A DNA stretch of 64,000 bases from Cytophagales bacterium (GTDB lineage Bacteria; Bacteroidota; Bacteroidia; Cytophagales; Spirosomataceae), in NCBI GenBank assembly GCA_004292855.1, contig RDXN01000029.1, positions 186,001 to 250,000 of the forward strand, read 5' to 3'. Each line of letters opens with the position of its first letter. Position 1 is the first letter of the stretch. Shown here piece by piece: positions 1-6,746 of this stretch. The position numbers were made by a program, and so were the translations under genes. Under the pieces are notes generated by a model, which had not been told where the DNA came from, ran no database searches, and saw only the letters and a program-made list of their open reading frames with translations.

Positions 1-678
1 CGCGTATTTCATCAAGCCAACCTCACCCGTAGCGGCAATGGTATAGGCCACAAACTGCCCGCCGGGGTGCCAGGCCAAATCGGTAATAACGGCATTGGCA
101 ACGGGCGAAGCCGCCGTCAGGATGCGCGTAGGTTTACCCGTTCCGTCGACTTCTACAATGCGGAGTTCTTTGCCGGGGTCGGCAGAGGCCACTATGAGAC
201 TATTGCCGGTGGGGTTGATGGTCACGGCGTTGGGATTTACGCCTACGGCAAAGCCAAACTTCACGGCGGGTTTGCCCGCGCTCAAATCAACAGTGAACAT
301 TTTGGTGCTGCCGGGCAAGCCACTCAAACCACCTTTAAGCGTAGTTAGAGAGTCGCCGGTTTGGCCGCGCCCTTCAACTACAAACGCCAATCTGCCGTTG
401 TTCGACACAGCCAACACCTTGTCGAACAAAGTCATAGAGTTCGATACAGCCGAGCTAAACACGTTGGCCCCACTGCGGTCGAGCGGGAAGCCGATGGTTG
501 TCAGTTGGTCTTTGGTGCCTTTGTCTTTGAGTAAGTTACCGTCGATCATGGCCGAGGCAGCCATATCGGCATCGGAAAGGGCCACGATACTTTTGGCCGA
601 AAACTGAATAGGACCTTGCTGGGCCATCACGCCACTGGCCAGCATGGACAGAGCAATCGCGAAACTTTGTTTTTTCAT
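1..678 (-). CDS. Secreted beta-propeller-like protein, C-terminus cut by window edge
   Basis: The leftward frame starts at an ATG at 678 and stays open to position 1, so at least 226 residues are present and the C-terminus is missing. Translation begins with a clear signal peptide (MKKQSFAIALSMLASGVMAQ), giving an exported protein. The rest alternates short beta-strand patterns of the kind seen in lactonase/YncE-like propellers, for example a segment reading NPTGNSLIVASADPGKELRI followed by a linker and a new blade-like unit. No catalytic motif is visible. A TAnnTTTG box lies about 40 bp upstream. The export assignment is firm; the fold is a pattern-based guess and the function is unknown. 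Confidence 0.65.
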   Translation of the reverse strand, partial: MKKQSFAIALSMLASGVMAQQGPIQFSAKSIVALSDADMAASAMIDGNLLKDKGTKDQLTTIGFPLDRSGANVFSSAVSNSMTLFDKVLAVSNNGRLAFVVEGRGQTGDSLTTLKGGLSGLPGSTKMFTVDLSAGKPAVKFGFAVGVNPNAVTINPTGNSLIVASADPGKELRIVEVDGTGKPTRILTAASPVANAVITDLAWHPGGQFVAYTIAATGEVGLMKYA

Positions 679-715
679 GCTTGAATTAGGTAAGTTATCA
701 ACACTAGGATTTTTG

Positions 716-723
716 CAAAAATA
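716..723 (-). promoter_or_regulatory. Candidate -7 box of the propeller gene
   Basis: On the minus strand this reads TATTTTTG, an exact match to the Bacteroidota -7 consensus TAnnTTTG, about 38 bp before the ATG at 678. No convincing -33 TTG lies at 17-20 bp spacing. Confidence 0.4.
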
Positions 724-790
724 ACCCAAATTGCCAAAGAATAAATGGTTAAAGAGGACTTGAAGCGCGTTTATGCCAACAAAAAAACGA

Positions 791-2074
791 TCACAGCTTT
801 ATTGAGTAAGCGTCGCGAAGGGGTCGGCTCAGCAGAGCATTGGCCTCCTTGTCGCCTTTAAACTGCTCTTTTTTGGGGTTCCACTGGAGCGGCCGCCGGA
901 GTTGATACGCGATATTGCCGATGTTACAAACGGTAGCTGTTCGGTGTCCTGTCTCGGCATCGGCAATGGGTTGTTGACGGGTGCGGATGCTATTCAGAAA
1001 GTCGGCGTAATGGTTCACCGGGGCCGGTAGCCGCACATCCGAGGGTTTTGGCGTCAGGTTTTTGAGTTTCTCCGGCACGTCCAGAAACGCCCGGCTCAGG
1101 TCAATTTGCCCTTCCGAGCCAATAAACCGAATGGCGTTCCCCCGCCCAAACGACTGGTGTTTCATCAGCACACCGTTCGCGTATCGGTAAATCAACCCCT
1201 CGTTTGCCGGGGCGACTGGTGGGGTCACTTCGACCGGGCCGGAGTGATCCATATTTAGTGCCCACTGAGCGATGTCGAACATGTGTGCGCCCCAGTCGGT
1301 CATGCCGCCCCCGCCAAAACCCTGGTAGTTTCGCCATTTGGCCCAGAACGTTTCGGGCATTTCGGGGGCCAGTCCGTTATTGTAAGGAAACTCGGGGTTG
1401 GGGCCTAACCACATCTGCCAATTTAACCACGCCGGAACGGGTTCAGTCCCAAAATCGACGGGCACGGGTGGCCCGCCCACGCTAACAATAATCTCTTTGA
1501 TCTCACCGATGTAGCCATTCCGCACGAGTTCGGAGGCTTTGCGGAAGTTCTCCCACGACCGCTGCATACTGCCCGTTTGGAATACCCGCTTGTTTTTCTC
1601 GACAGCCTTCGCCACCGCCCGCCCCTCGGCCACGGTGAGCGTCAGGGGTTTCTCGCAGTACACATCTTTGCCCCGGTTTAAGGCCTCAACGCACTGCACC
1701 CCATGCCAATGGTCGGGCGTAGCAATTATGACCGCGTCGATATCCTTACGGTCAAGCAATTCGCGGTAATTTTGGTGAAAGGTCAGTTCGTTGGCGGGCT
1801 TGCCTTCAGGCGAGTTTTTTGTGTGATTTTCGCGGAATCGGTCGGCCTTTTTTTGGTGAACTTCGGAGTAGCCCACTACGGCCACCTCGTTCGTTTTCAT
1901 GAAGTTGCTCAACAACCCACCGGCTTGCCGTCCGCACCCGATAAAGCCGAGGTTAATGCGGTCGCTGGGAGCGAGAAACCCCCGACCCAACACATGCCGG
2001 GGAACAATGCTGAATAGTGGTAGGGCTGCGAGTGTTTGTAAGACTTTCCGCCGGGAGAAGTTTTGAGAGGTCAT
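791..2074 (-). CDS. Gfo/Idh/MocA family oxidoreductase with Tat-type signal
   Basis: 427 residues. The N-terminus carries a twin-arginine-like leader (SRRKVLQTLAALPLF), so the protein is probably exported folded with its cofactor. A Rossmann motif follows at about residues 42-50 (GFIGCGRQAGG). The family signature EKPLTLTV, with the conserved lysine, is near residue 140. This is the usual layout of secreted Gfo/Idh/MocA enzymes, which use NAD(P) to oxidise or reduce sugars or to cleave glycosides by an oxidative route. The GH43 gene ends only 15 bp upstream on the same strand, so the two are probably one operon acting on plant-type glycans. The substrate cannot be read from sequence. Confidence 0.85.
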   Translation of the reverse strand: MTSQNFSRRKVLQTLAALPLFSIVPRHVLGRGFLAPSDRINLGFIGCGRQAGGLLSNFMKTNEVAVVGYSEVHQKKADRFRENHTKNSPEGKPANELTFHQNYRELLDRKDIDAVIIATPDHWHGVQCVEALNRGKDVYCEKPLTLTVAEGRAVAKAVEKNKRVFQTGSMQRSWENFRKASELVRNGYIGEIKEIIVSVGGPPVPVDFGTEPVPAWLNWQMWLGPNPEFPYNNGLAPEMPETFWAKWRNYQGFGGGGMTDWGAHMFDIAQWALNMDHSGPVEVTPPVAPANEGLIYRYANGVLMKHQSFGRGNAIRFIGSEGQIDLSRAFLDVPEKLKNLTPKPSDVRLPAPVNHYADFLNSIRTRQQPIADAETGHRTATVCNIGNIAYQLRRPLQWNPKKEQFKGDKEANALLSRPLRDAYSIKL

Positions 2075-2089
2075 GATAAACGGGTTTGG

Positions 2090-3076
2090 TTAATCTAAAA
2101 ATTTGGCTTTCACTCCTTGTTTGGTGATTTTGATGGGCTTGATACCGCCTTTGTCGTCAAACTCCATCCGGTCGATAGCCACCTCGCGGTGGTTACCCTG
2201 GGTCTCGGTGAGCGGGCGACGATGATACACCACATACCACTCGTCGCTACCAGGAACGTTCAGCACCGAATGATGCCCGGCTCCGGTTGCCACGGCGGGG
2301 TCTTGCTGCAACACTTTTCCCACGCGCTGAAACGGGCCAAAGGGCGAGTCGGCAACGGCGTAGGCCACCGAATAGTCGGGACCGGTCCAGCCACCTTCCG
2401 ACCACATGAAGTAGTATTTACCCTTGCGGGTGAACATCATAGGCCCTTCGACGTAGTTGGCAGGTGTGATTTCGCGGAAGGTTTTCCCGTCGTCGAACGG
2501 CGTGAAGCCTTTGAAGTCGGCGTTCAGCTTGGCGATGTTGCAGTGCTTCCAACCGCCGTAGATCATGTAATATTGACCGTCTTTGTCCTGAAACACAAAT
2601 TGGTCGATGGGTTGCGCTCCGTTCTGAATGGTTCCGATGAGCGGTTTGCCGAGGTAATCGCGGAAGGGGCCTTCGGGCTTGTTCGACACGGCCACGCCAA
2701 TACCCCCAATCTCGCCCTCATGCACGTCGTTAGCACTGAAAAATAGGAAATACTTACCGTCCTTCTGAATCACCGAGGGTGCCCACATGGCTTTCTTGGC
2801 CCATTTCACGGATGTCGTGTCGATAATCCGGATGTGTTTGGTCCAGGTTTTAAGGTCGGGCGAAGAGAACGCGTCCAGAAAGGTTTGCTTCTCAAACAGG
2901 TCGGAATAGGTTGGATAGATCCAGTATTCTTTGTTAAAAACAGCTACTTCGGGGTCGGCGTACCAGCCGGGGAAGATCGGGTTGCCGGTTGAGGTGGTCG
3001 AGGTGAAGTTGAACTGGGCCGACGCCGTCAGCACGGAGAGAGCAAGCAAACAAGTCGAGAATAAACGGTTGAGCAT
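2090..3076 (-). CDS. Glycoside hydrolase family 43 protein
   Basis: 328 residues from the ATG at 3076. An upstream in-frame start would add 17 residues before the signal peptide (MLNRLFSTCLLALSVLTASAQ) and was rejected. Just after the signal sits GWYADPEVAVF, the start of the five-bladed GH43 propeller with its first catalytic Asp. Later pieces typical of the family are MWAPSVIQKDGKYFLFFSA and EGPMMFTRKGKYYFMWSEGG, which holds candidate acid residues. GH43 enzymes cleave arabinose, xylose or galactose side chains in the periplasm or outside the cell. It heads a probable two-gene operon with the Gfo/Idh/MocA gene. Substrate specificity is not resolved. Confidence 0.85.
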   Translation of the reverse strand: MLNRLFSTCLLALSVLTASAQFNFTSTTSTGNPIFPGWYADPEVAVFNKEYWIYPTYSDLFEKQTFLDAFSSPDLKTWTKHIRIIDTTSVKWAKKAMWAPSVIQKDGKYFLFFSANDVHEGEIGGIGVAVSNKPEGPFRDYLGKPLIGTIQNGAQPIDQFVFQDKDGQYYMIYGGWKHCNIAKLNADFKGFTPFDDGKTFREITPANYVEGPMMFTRKGKYYFMWSEGGWTGPDYSVAYAVADSPFGPFQRVGKVLQQDPAVATGAGHHSVLNVPGSDEWYVVYHRRPLTETQGNHREVAIDRMEFDDKGGIKPIKITKQGVKAKFLD

Positions 3077-3134
3077 AGTGTTTGAGTGGAGTTGCACGCT
3101 CTGTAAAGCGAAAAGTGGGGTTGACATACCAAGT

Positions 3135-3142
3135 TAGGTTTG
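3135..3142 (+). promoter_or_regulatory. Candidate -7 box for the DoxX-sigma pair
   Basis: TAGGTTTG matches TAnnTTTG exactly, about 55 bp before the ATG at 3197. A TTG at 3121 is too close to be an ordinary -33 element. Confidence 0.35.
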
Positions 3143-3196
3143 AGTTACTGCACGTCTTCGATCATTTCGCAACGCTTGTTCGTCTAAGCAGAGATA

Positions 3197-3586
3197 ATGA
3201 AAAAACGATTTGCCATGACACAAATTATTCAATTAGGCCGTTGGGCCTTCATTCTGCCCTTTGCCGTGTTCGGCTTGCTCCACTTCGGTCCGCTCGAATT
3301 CAGCCTGCCCTATGTACCGGCGTTTTTGCCTGCGCCTGCGTTTTGGGTGTATTTTGTGGGTGTTTGCTTTTTGCTCTTTGTGGTGAGTGCGATCTGGCGT
3401 AAATACGATCAGCTAGCGGCCCTGTTGCTCGCGCTGCTGTTGGCTTTATTTGTGGTATTGATCCATTTGCCTGCAGCCATTGGGGGCGATTTTAAGGCGG
3501 TTATAGCCGTTTGCCGTGACACCGCCATGATGGGCGCGGCTCTGCTGTATGCCGGAGCGTATGCGAACGATAAAATTGGACAGTAA
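3197..3586 (+). CDS. DoxX-like small integral membrane protein
   Basis: 129 residues with four hydrophobic segments at roughly residues 12-28, 45-66, 72-93 and 105-124, the size and topology of the DoxX/DoxD-like family. The motif FAVFGLLHF in the first segment is typical of these small inner-membrane proteins. Their biochemical role is poorly known; several are linked to redox balance. The start could be the ATG at 3197 or the one six codons later. The sigma-factor ATG at 3588 comes directly after the stop codon, so the two genes are almost certainly co-transcribed. Confidence 0.7.
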   Translation: MKKRFAMTQIIQLGRWAFILPFAVFGLLHFGPLEFSLPYVPAFLPAPAFWVYFVGVCFLLFVVSAIWRKYDQLAALLLALLLALFVVLIHLPAAIGGDFKAVIAVCRDTAMMGAALLYAGAYANDKIGQ

Positions 3587-3587
3587 A

Positions 3588-4415
3588 ATGGAGAATCAAA
3601 TCCTAAAACAAGCCCTCAACGGCGACATTAACGCCTTTCAGGATCTATTCGCCCAATTCCAGCCGCAACTTAAATCGTACTTGTACAGGCTTCTGACCGA
3701 CCGCAACGATGCCGACGACCTGACCCACGACACATTCGTGCGGGCGTTCGACAAGATCAGCTCGTTTGGCGGGCAGTCGTCGCTCAAAACGTGGGTGTTC
3801 CAGATCGCTACCAATCTCGCCTACGACCACCTGCGGCTACGCAAACGCTGGCTGCCGAGTGCGCAGGACGACAGCAAAGCCTATTCGTACGAAAACCCCG
3901 TCGTTCCGACCACGTTTTTCGAGATCCACCAAAACGCCCCTTATGGCAGCTACGAGATTCGCGAACACATTGATTTTTGCTTTACGTGCATCGCCAAAAC
4001 GTTGCCCCTTGAGCAGCAAGTGGCCCTGATGCTCAAGGATGTGTACGGATTTAGTGTGATTGAAATTGGGCAGATTCTGACCCAAACCGAGGGTCGTATA
4101 AAGCACCTCCTGCACGATGCCCGCTCGACGATGACCGGCATTTTTGCTAACCGATGCGCTTTGGTGAGCAAGACCGGGGCCTGCCATCAGTGTTCGGAGT
4201 TGAACGGAGTATTTAACCCAAAGCAAGACGTGCAGGTTGAGCGAATGAAATTGGCGATGGTACGGGCAAGTGCCGACGCTAGTCAGGCCGAATTGTACGA
4301 ACTTCGCGCCCAGCTTGTTCAGGCCATCGACCCGCTCCGGACAACTGGCACCGACCTGCACGAGGCCATTATGCGTTGCACGCGCAAAGCTGTCGGCGAA
4401 ATCGAAACCTTTTGA
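3588..4415 (+). CDS. ECF-type RNA polymerase sigma factor with cysteine-pair motifs
   Basis: 275 residues from the ATG at 3588; an earlier in-frame start overlaps the DoxX-like gene and was rejected. Region 2 is clear (residues about 10-80: NAFQDLFAQF, DADDLTHDTFVRAFDKI, LKTWVFQIATNLAYDHLR). Region 4 lies at about 150-190 (LEQQVALMLKDVYGFSVIEI). Between and after these are two cysteine pairs, FCFTC and CHQC, followed by a C-terminal extension of about 80 residues. Most ECF factors are near 180 residues, so the extension and the CxxC pairs stand out. They could bind a metal or respond to redox state (inference). Its partner is the DoxX-like gene just upstream; no anti-sigma gene is adjacent. 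Confidence 0.85.
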   Translation: MENQILKQALNGDINAFQDLFAQFQPQLKSYLYRLLTDRNDADDLTHDTFVRAFDKISSFGGQSSLKTWVFQIATNLAYDHLRLRKRWLPSAQDDSKAYSYENPVVPTTFFEIHQNAPYGSYEIREHIDFCFTCIAKTLPLEQQVALMLKDVYGFSVIEIGQILTQTEGRIKHLLHDARSTMTGIFANRCALVSKTGACHQCSELNGVFNPKQDVQVERMKLAMVRASADASQAELYELRAQLVQAIDPLRTTGTDLHEAIMRCTRKAVGEIETF

Positions 4416-4444
4416 ACAGGAAAAAATAACATTTGACAACTACC

Positions 4445-5116
4445 ATGATCCAACCTGCCACCCTTGCTTTCCTGACTGATCTGAAAGCGAACAACTCCAA
4501 AGCTTGGTTCGACGCGAACCGCAAACCCTACGAAACCGCCAAATCTGATATTGTCCAGACCATTTCGCAGGTGATCGACGGCTTGCGAACAATCGACCCG
4601 GCCTTGGCCGATACGCCCCTGCAAGCCAAGAATTGTATGTTTCGGATTAACCGAGACGTCCGGTTTTCGGCCGACAAATCGCCTTACAAAACCAACTTTG
4701 GGGCCTGGGTCAATAAGGGGGGCAAGAAATTAAACTCGGCGGGTTATTACCTGAATCTCCAACCGGGTAATTGCTTTTTTGCGGGTGGCCTATACATGCC
4801 CGAACCCGATTTGCTCGCCCGCATTCGGCAGGAAATCGATTACAATTTGCCCGAATTTGAGAACCTGATCAAGGCCCCGACATTTACCCGCTACTTTGAT
4901 GGTCTTAACCGCGAAGATGCCCTACAACGCCCGCCCAAAGGCTACACTGCCGACAACCCGGCTGTAGAATACCTGAAACTAAAGAGCTTTACGGCCTGGC
5001 ACAAGTTTGATGATGCCGTGGCTCTGTCGCCTGATTTTGTGCCGCAAACAATAGCGGTTTTTGGTGCTCTGCAACCGATGGTGGCTTATTTGAACAGGGG
5101 GCTGGACGGGAATTAA
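4445..5116 (+). CDS. DUF2461 domain-containing protein
   Basis: 223 residues from the ATG at 4445; a TTG four codons earlier is less likely. The sequence fits the DUF2461 family throughout: FLTDLKANNSKAWFDANRK near the start, FRINRDVRFSADKSPYKTNF in the middle and GGLYMPEPDLLARIRQEI near residue 120. Members are about 220 residues, soluble and widespread in Bacteroidota, with no proven activity. The gene follows the sigma factor by 29 bp and may belong to the same transcript. It converges with yraN, leaving only 4 bp between the two stops. Confidence 0.85.
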   Translation: MIQPATLAFLTDLKANNSKAWFDANRKPYETAKSDIVQTISQVIDGLRTIDPALADTPLQAKNCMFRINRDVRFSADKSPYKTNFGAWVNKGGKKLNSAGYYLNLQPGNCFFAGGLYMPEPDLLARIRQEIDYNLPEFENLIKAPTFTRYFDGLNREDALQRPPKGYTADNPAVEYLKLKSFTAWHKFDDAVALSPDFVPQTIAVFGALQPMVAYLNRGLDGN

Positions 5117-5120
5117 ATGC

Positions 5121-5474
5121 TCAATAAAACGCATCCTCAATGTGTTTGACCCGGAGTTCGCCGTTGGTGCGGACGATGGCGATGATGTCGAAACGGACAT
5201 CGTGGTGCCAATCGCGGGCGAAAATGTAATGCTCGGCGGCTTTTTTGATAAGCCGGATCTTGGTGTACGACACAAACTCTTCGGGGTTGCCAAAGGCCGT
5301 GCTGCTTCGGGCTTTCACTTCGATAAAAATAATCATCTTGCCCTTCTGGGCAATCAGGTCGATCTCCGAATGGCTGTAGCGATAGTTTCGTTCCAAGACC
5401 TGATAGCCATTGGTTTGTAAATAGCGCATGGCCTCTTCTTCGCCCTGCTTACCAAATTCGTTGTGTTCTGCCAT
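5121..5474 (-). CDS. YraN/UPF0102 family nuclease-fold protein
   Basis: 117 residues, full length for the family. The restriction-nuclease-like core is visible: an early Glu (GKQGEEEAMRYL), then SEIDLIAQKGKMIIFIEVKAR, which gives the Asp and the ExK pair of a PD-(D/E)xK fold. UPF0102 proteins are presumed to act on nucleic acids or on Holliday-junction-like structures, but no reaction is settled. It is transcribed divergently from lipB across a 79-bp gap that carries two short inverted repeats. Confidence 0.85.
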   Translation of the reverse strand: MAEHNEFGKQGEEEAMRYLQTNGYQVLERNYRYSHSEIDLIAQKGKMIIFIEVKARSSTAFGNPEEFVSYTKIRLIKKAAEHYIFARDWHHDVRFDIIAIVRTNGELRVKHIEDAFY

Positions 5475-5486
5475 TACGGTAGAGGG

Positions 5487-5512
5487 GCAGACGGGCGTAT
5501 CCGAACGTCTGC
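5487..5512. promoter_or_regulatory. Inverted repeat between yraN and lipB
   Basis: Arms GCAGACG (5487-5493) and CGTCTGC (5506-5512) are perfect and separated by 12 bp in the divergent gap. A possible operator for either gene, based on symmetry alone. Confidence 0.3.
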
Positions 5513-5529
5513 TTTGATTTCACTGTTAA

Positions 5530-5550
5530 GAAAGTAAAGCAATTACTTTC
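5530..5550. promoter_or_regulatory. Hairpin immediately before the lipB GTG start
   Basis: Arms GAAAGTAA (5530-5537) and TTACTTTC (5543-5550) are perfect, with a 5-nt loop, and end 3 bp before the GTG at 5554. In RNA this would place a stem against the start codon. Confidence 0.4.
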
Positions 5551-5553
5551 CGC

Positions 5554-6291
5554 GTGAATAAGCAAGTACAGCTACACCATTGGGGACTCATTGATTATCA
5601 GCAAGCCTGGGATAAACAGGAACAAATCTTCGCCGAGACGGTGGCCTGTAAAGTGGCTAACCGGGGCCGCGCTGTTGAGGAATGCGTATCAACGCCCAAC
5701 CACCTGATCTTTTGCGAACATCCGCACGTGTACACGCTGGGCAAGAGCGGCCATGAAACCAACCTGCTCGCCAACGACGATTTCCTGCGCACTATCGGGG
5801 CTACCTACCACCGCATCAACCGGGGGGGCGACATCACCTATCACGGTCCCGGTCAGTTGGTGGGTTACCCAATTTTGGATCTGGATAATTTTTTCACTGA
5901 CATTCACCGATATATGCGGTTATTGGAGGAGGGAATTATCCGAACCCTCGCCGATTATGGCATCAGCGCGGGCCGGATTGAGGGACCGGGCCACGAGAGG
6001 CTGACGGGCGTTTGGTTGGGAAACGATAACGATGGTTCCCGAAGCGTCGGACCGGCCCGAAAAATTTGTGCGCTGGGGGTGAAAGCGAGCCGTTGGGTAA
6101 CGATGCACGGCTTCGCGCTCAATGTAAACACGGACTTGAGTTATTTTGGGCATATTGTTCCCTGCGGGATTACCGACAAGGCCGTAACCTCGCTACAGGC
6201 CGAGTTGGGACATCCTGTTGATTTAACCGAAGTGGCCGACCGGGTTAAAACCCATCTGGCCGAATTGTTTGAGATGAACCTAATAGACTGA
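5554..6291 (+). CDS. lipB: Lipoyl(octanoyl) transferase LipB
   Basis: 245 residues from a GTG start. LipB moves the octanoyl group from acyl-carrier protein to the lipoyl domains of 2-oxoacid dehydrogenases and the glycine-cleavage H protein, in the cytoplasm. The signature RGGDITYHGPGQLVGYPI is intact at about residues 88-105. The conserved lysine lies in KICALGVKASRWVTMHG and the catalytic cysteine in HIVPCGI. A perfect 8-bp hairpin ends three bases before the start codon, which may reduce translation (inference). A functional link exists to gcvP at 34.4 kb, since glycine cleavage needs lipoylated H protein. The assignment is very secure. Confidence 0.97.
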   Translation: MNKQVQLHHWGLIDYQQAWDKQEQIFAETVACKVANRGRAVEECVSTPNHLIFCEHPHVYTLGKSGHETNLLANDDFLRTIGATYHRINRGGDITYHGPGQLVGYPILDLDNFFTDIHRYMRLLEEGIIRTLADYGISAGRIEGPGHERLTGVWLGNDNDGSRSVGPARKICALGVKASRWVTMHGFALNVNTDLSYFGHIVPCGITDKAVTSLQAELGHPVDLTEVADRVKTHLAELFEMNLID

Positions 6292-6335
6292 TCCACCCCC
6301 TATCCTTCAAAAGGAGAGGGGGAAGGGGGTGAGGT
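6292..6335. repeat. C-run/G-run intergenic hairpin repeat
   Basis: Arms of the form CCCCCTATCCTT and AAGGAGAGGGGG pair around a short loop, followed by GGGGGTGAG. It fills most of the 47-bp gap between lipB and the next gene and also provides a purine-rich stretch before that ATG. It looks like a dispersed intergenic repeat rather than a gene-specific signal. Confidence 0.5.
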
Positions 6336-6338
6336 AAC

Positions 6339-6746
6339 ATGAAAAAAGACATTCCATTTTTACCCGTTGAGGGTATACAGGTCGTAGTGGCGCGTAAGTT
6401 GAACGAGATTAATGAGTACGACTGGCAGGTATTCGTGATTAATCGTAAAAACGAGCCGATTCAGAATGTGTTTGTGACCTCGCAGGGGTATGGCGAGGTG
6501 AACGACGAGAAAGTAAAAACATCGGTACTCCGGCATTTTTTTAACCAAATAGAGCCGGGCGAACACCAATTAGTCGAAACGATTATGCCCGATGTATTTC
6601 ACCTGAACAACGAATATTGGGTGAGCTACTTTGTTGGTAATCAGATCTTCGACAAAAAATTCACCTTTGTGCCCGACAGTATTGTCGAGGCCAACCTTGT
6701 GCCGATTCCAGCTCTAGACGGGCTGGAGGGCATACTACACGAATAA
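6339..6746 (+). CDS. Conserved hypothetical protein upstream of rnr
   Basis: 135 residues, soluble, with no signal peptide, membrane segment or known motif. The sequence is rich in beta-type alternation (VQVVVARKLNEINEYDWQVF and NEYWVSYFVGNQIFDKKFTF), suggesting a single beta-sandwich-like domain. Its stop overlaps the rnr start by one base (TAATG), so the two are translationally coupled and probably share a transcript. I do not recognise the family. A role beside RNase R would be guilt by association only. Confidence 0.75.
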   Translation: MKKDIPFLPVEGIQVVVARKLNEINEYDWQVFVINRKNEPIQNVFVTSQGYGEVNDEKVKTSVLRHFFNQIEPGEHQLVETIMPDVFHLNNEYWVSYFVGNQIFDKKFTFVPDSIVEANLVPIPALDGLEGILHE

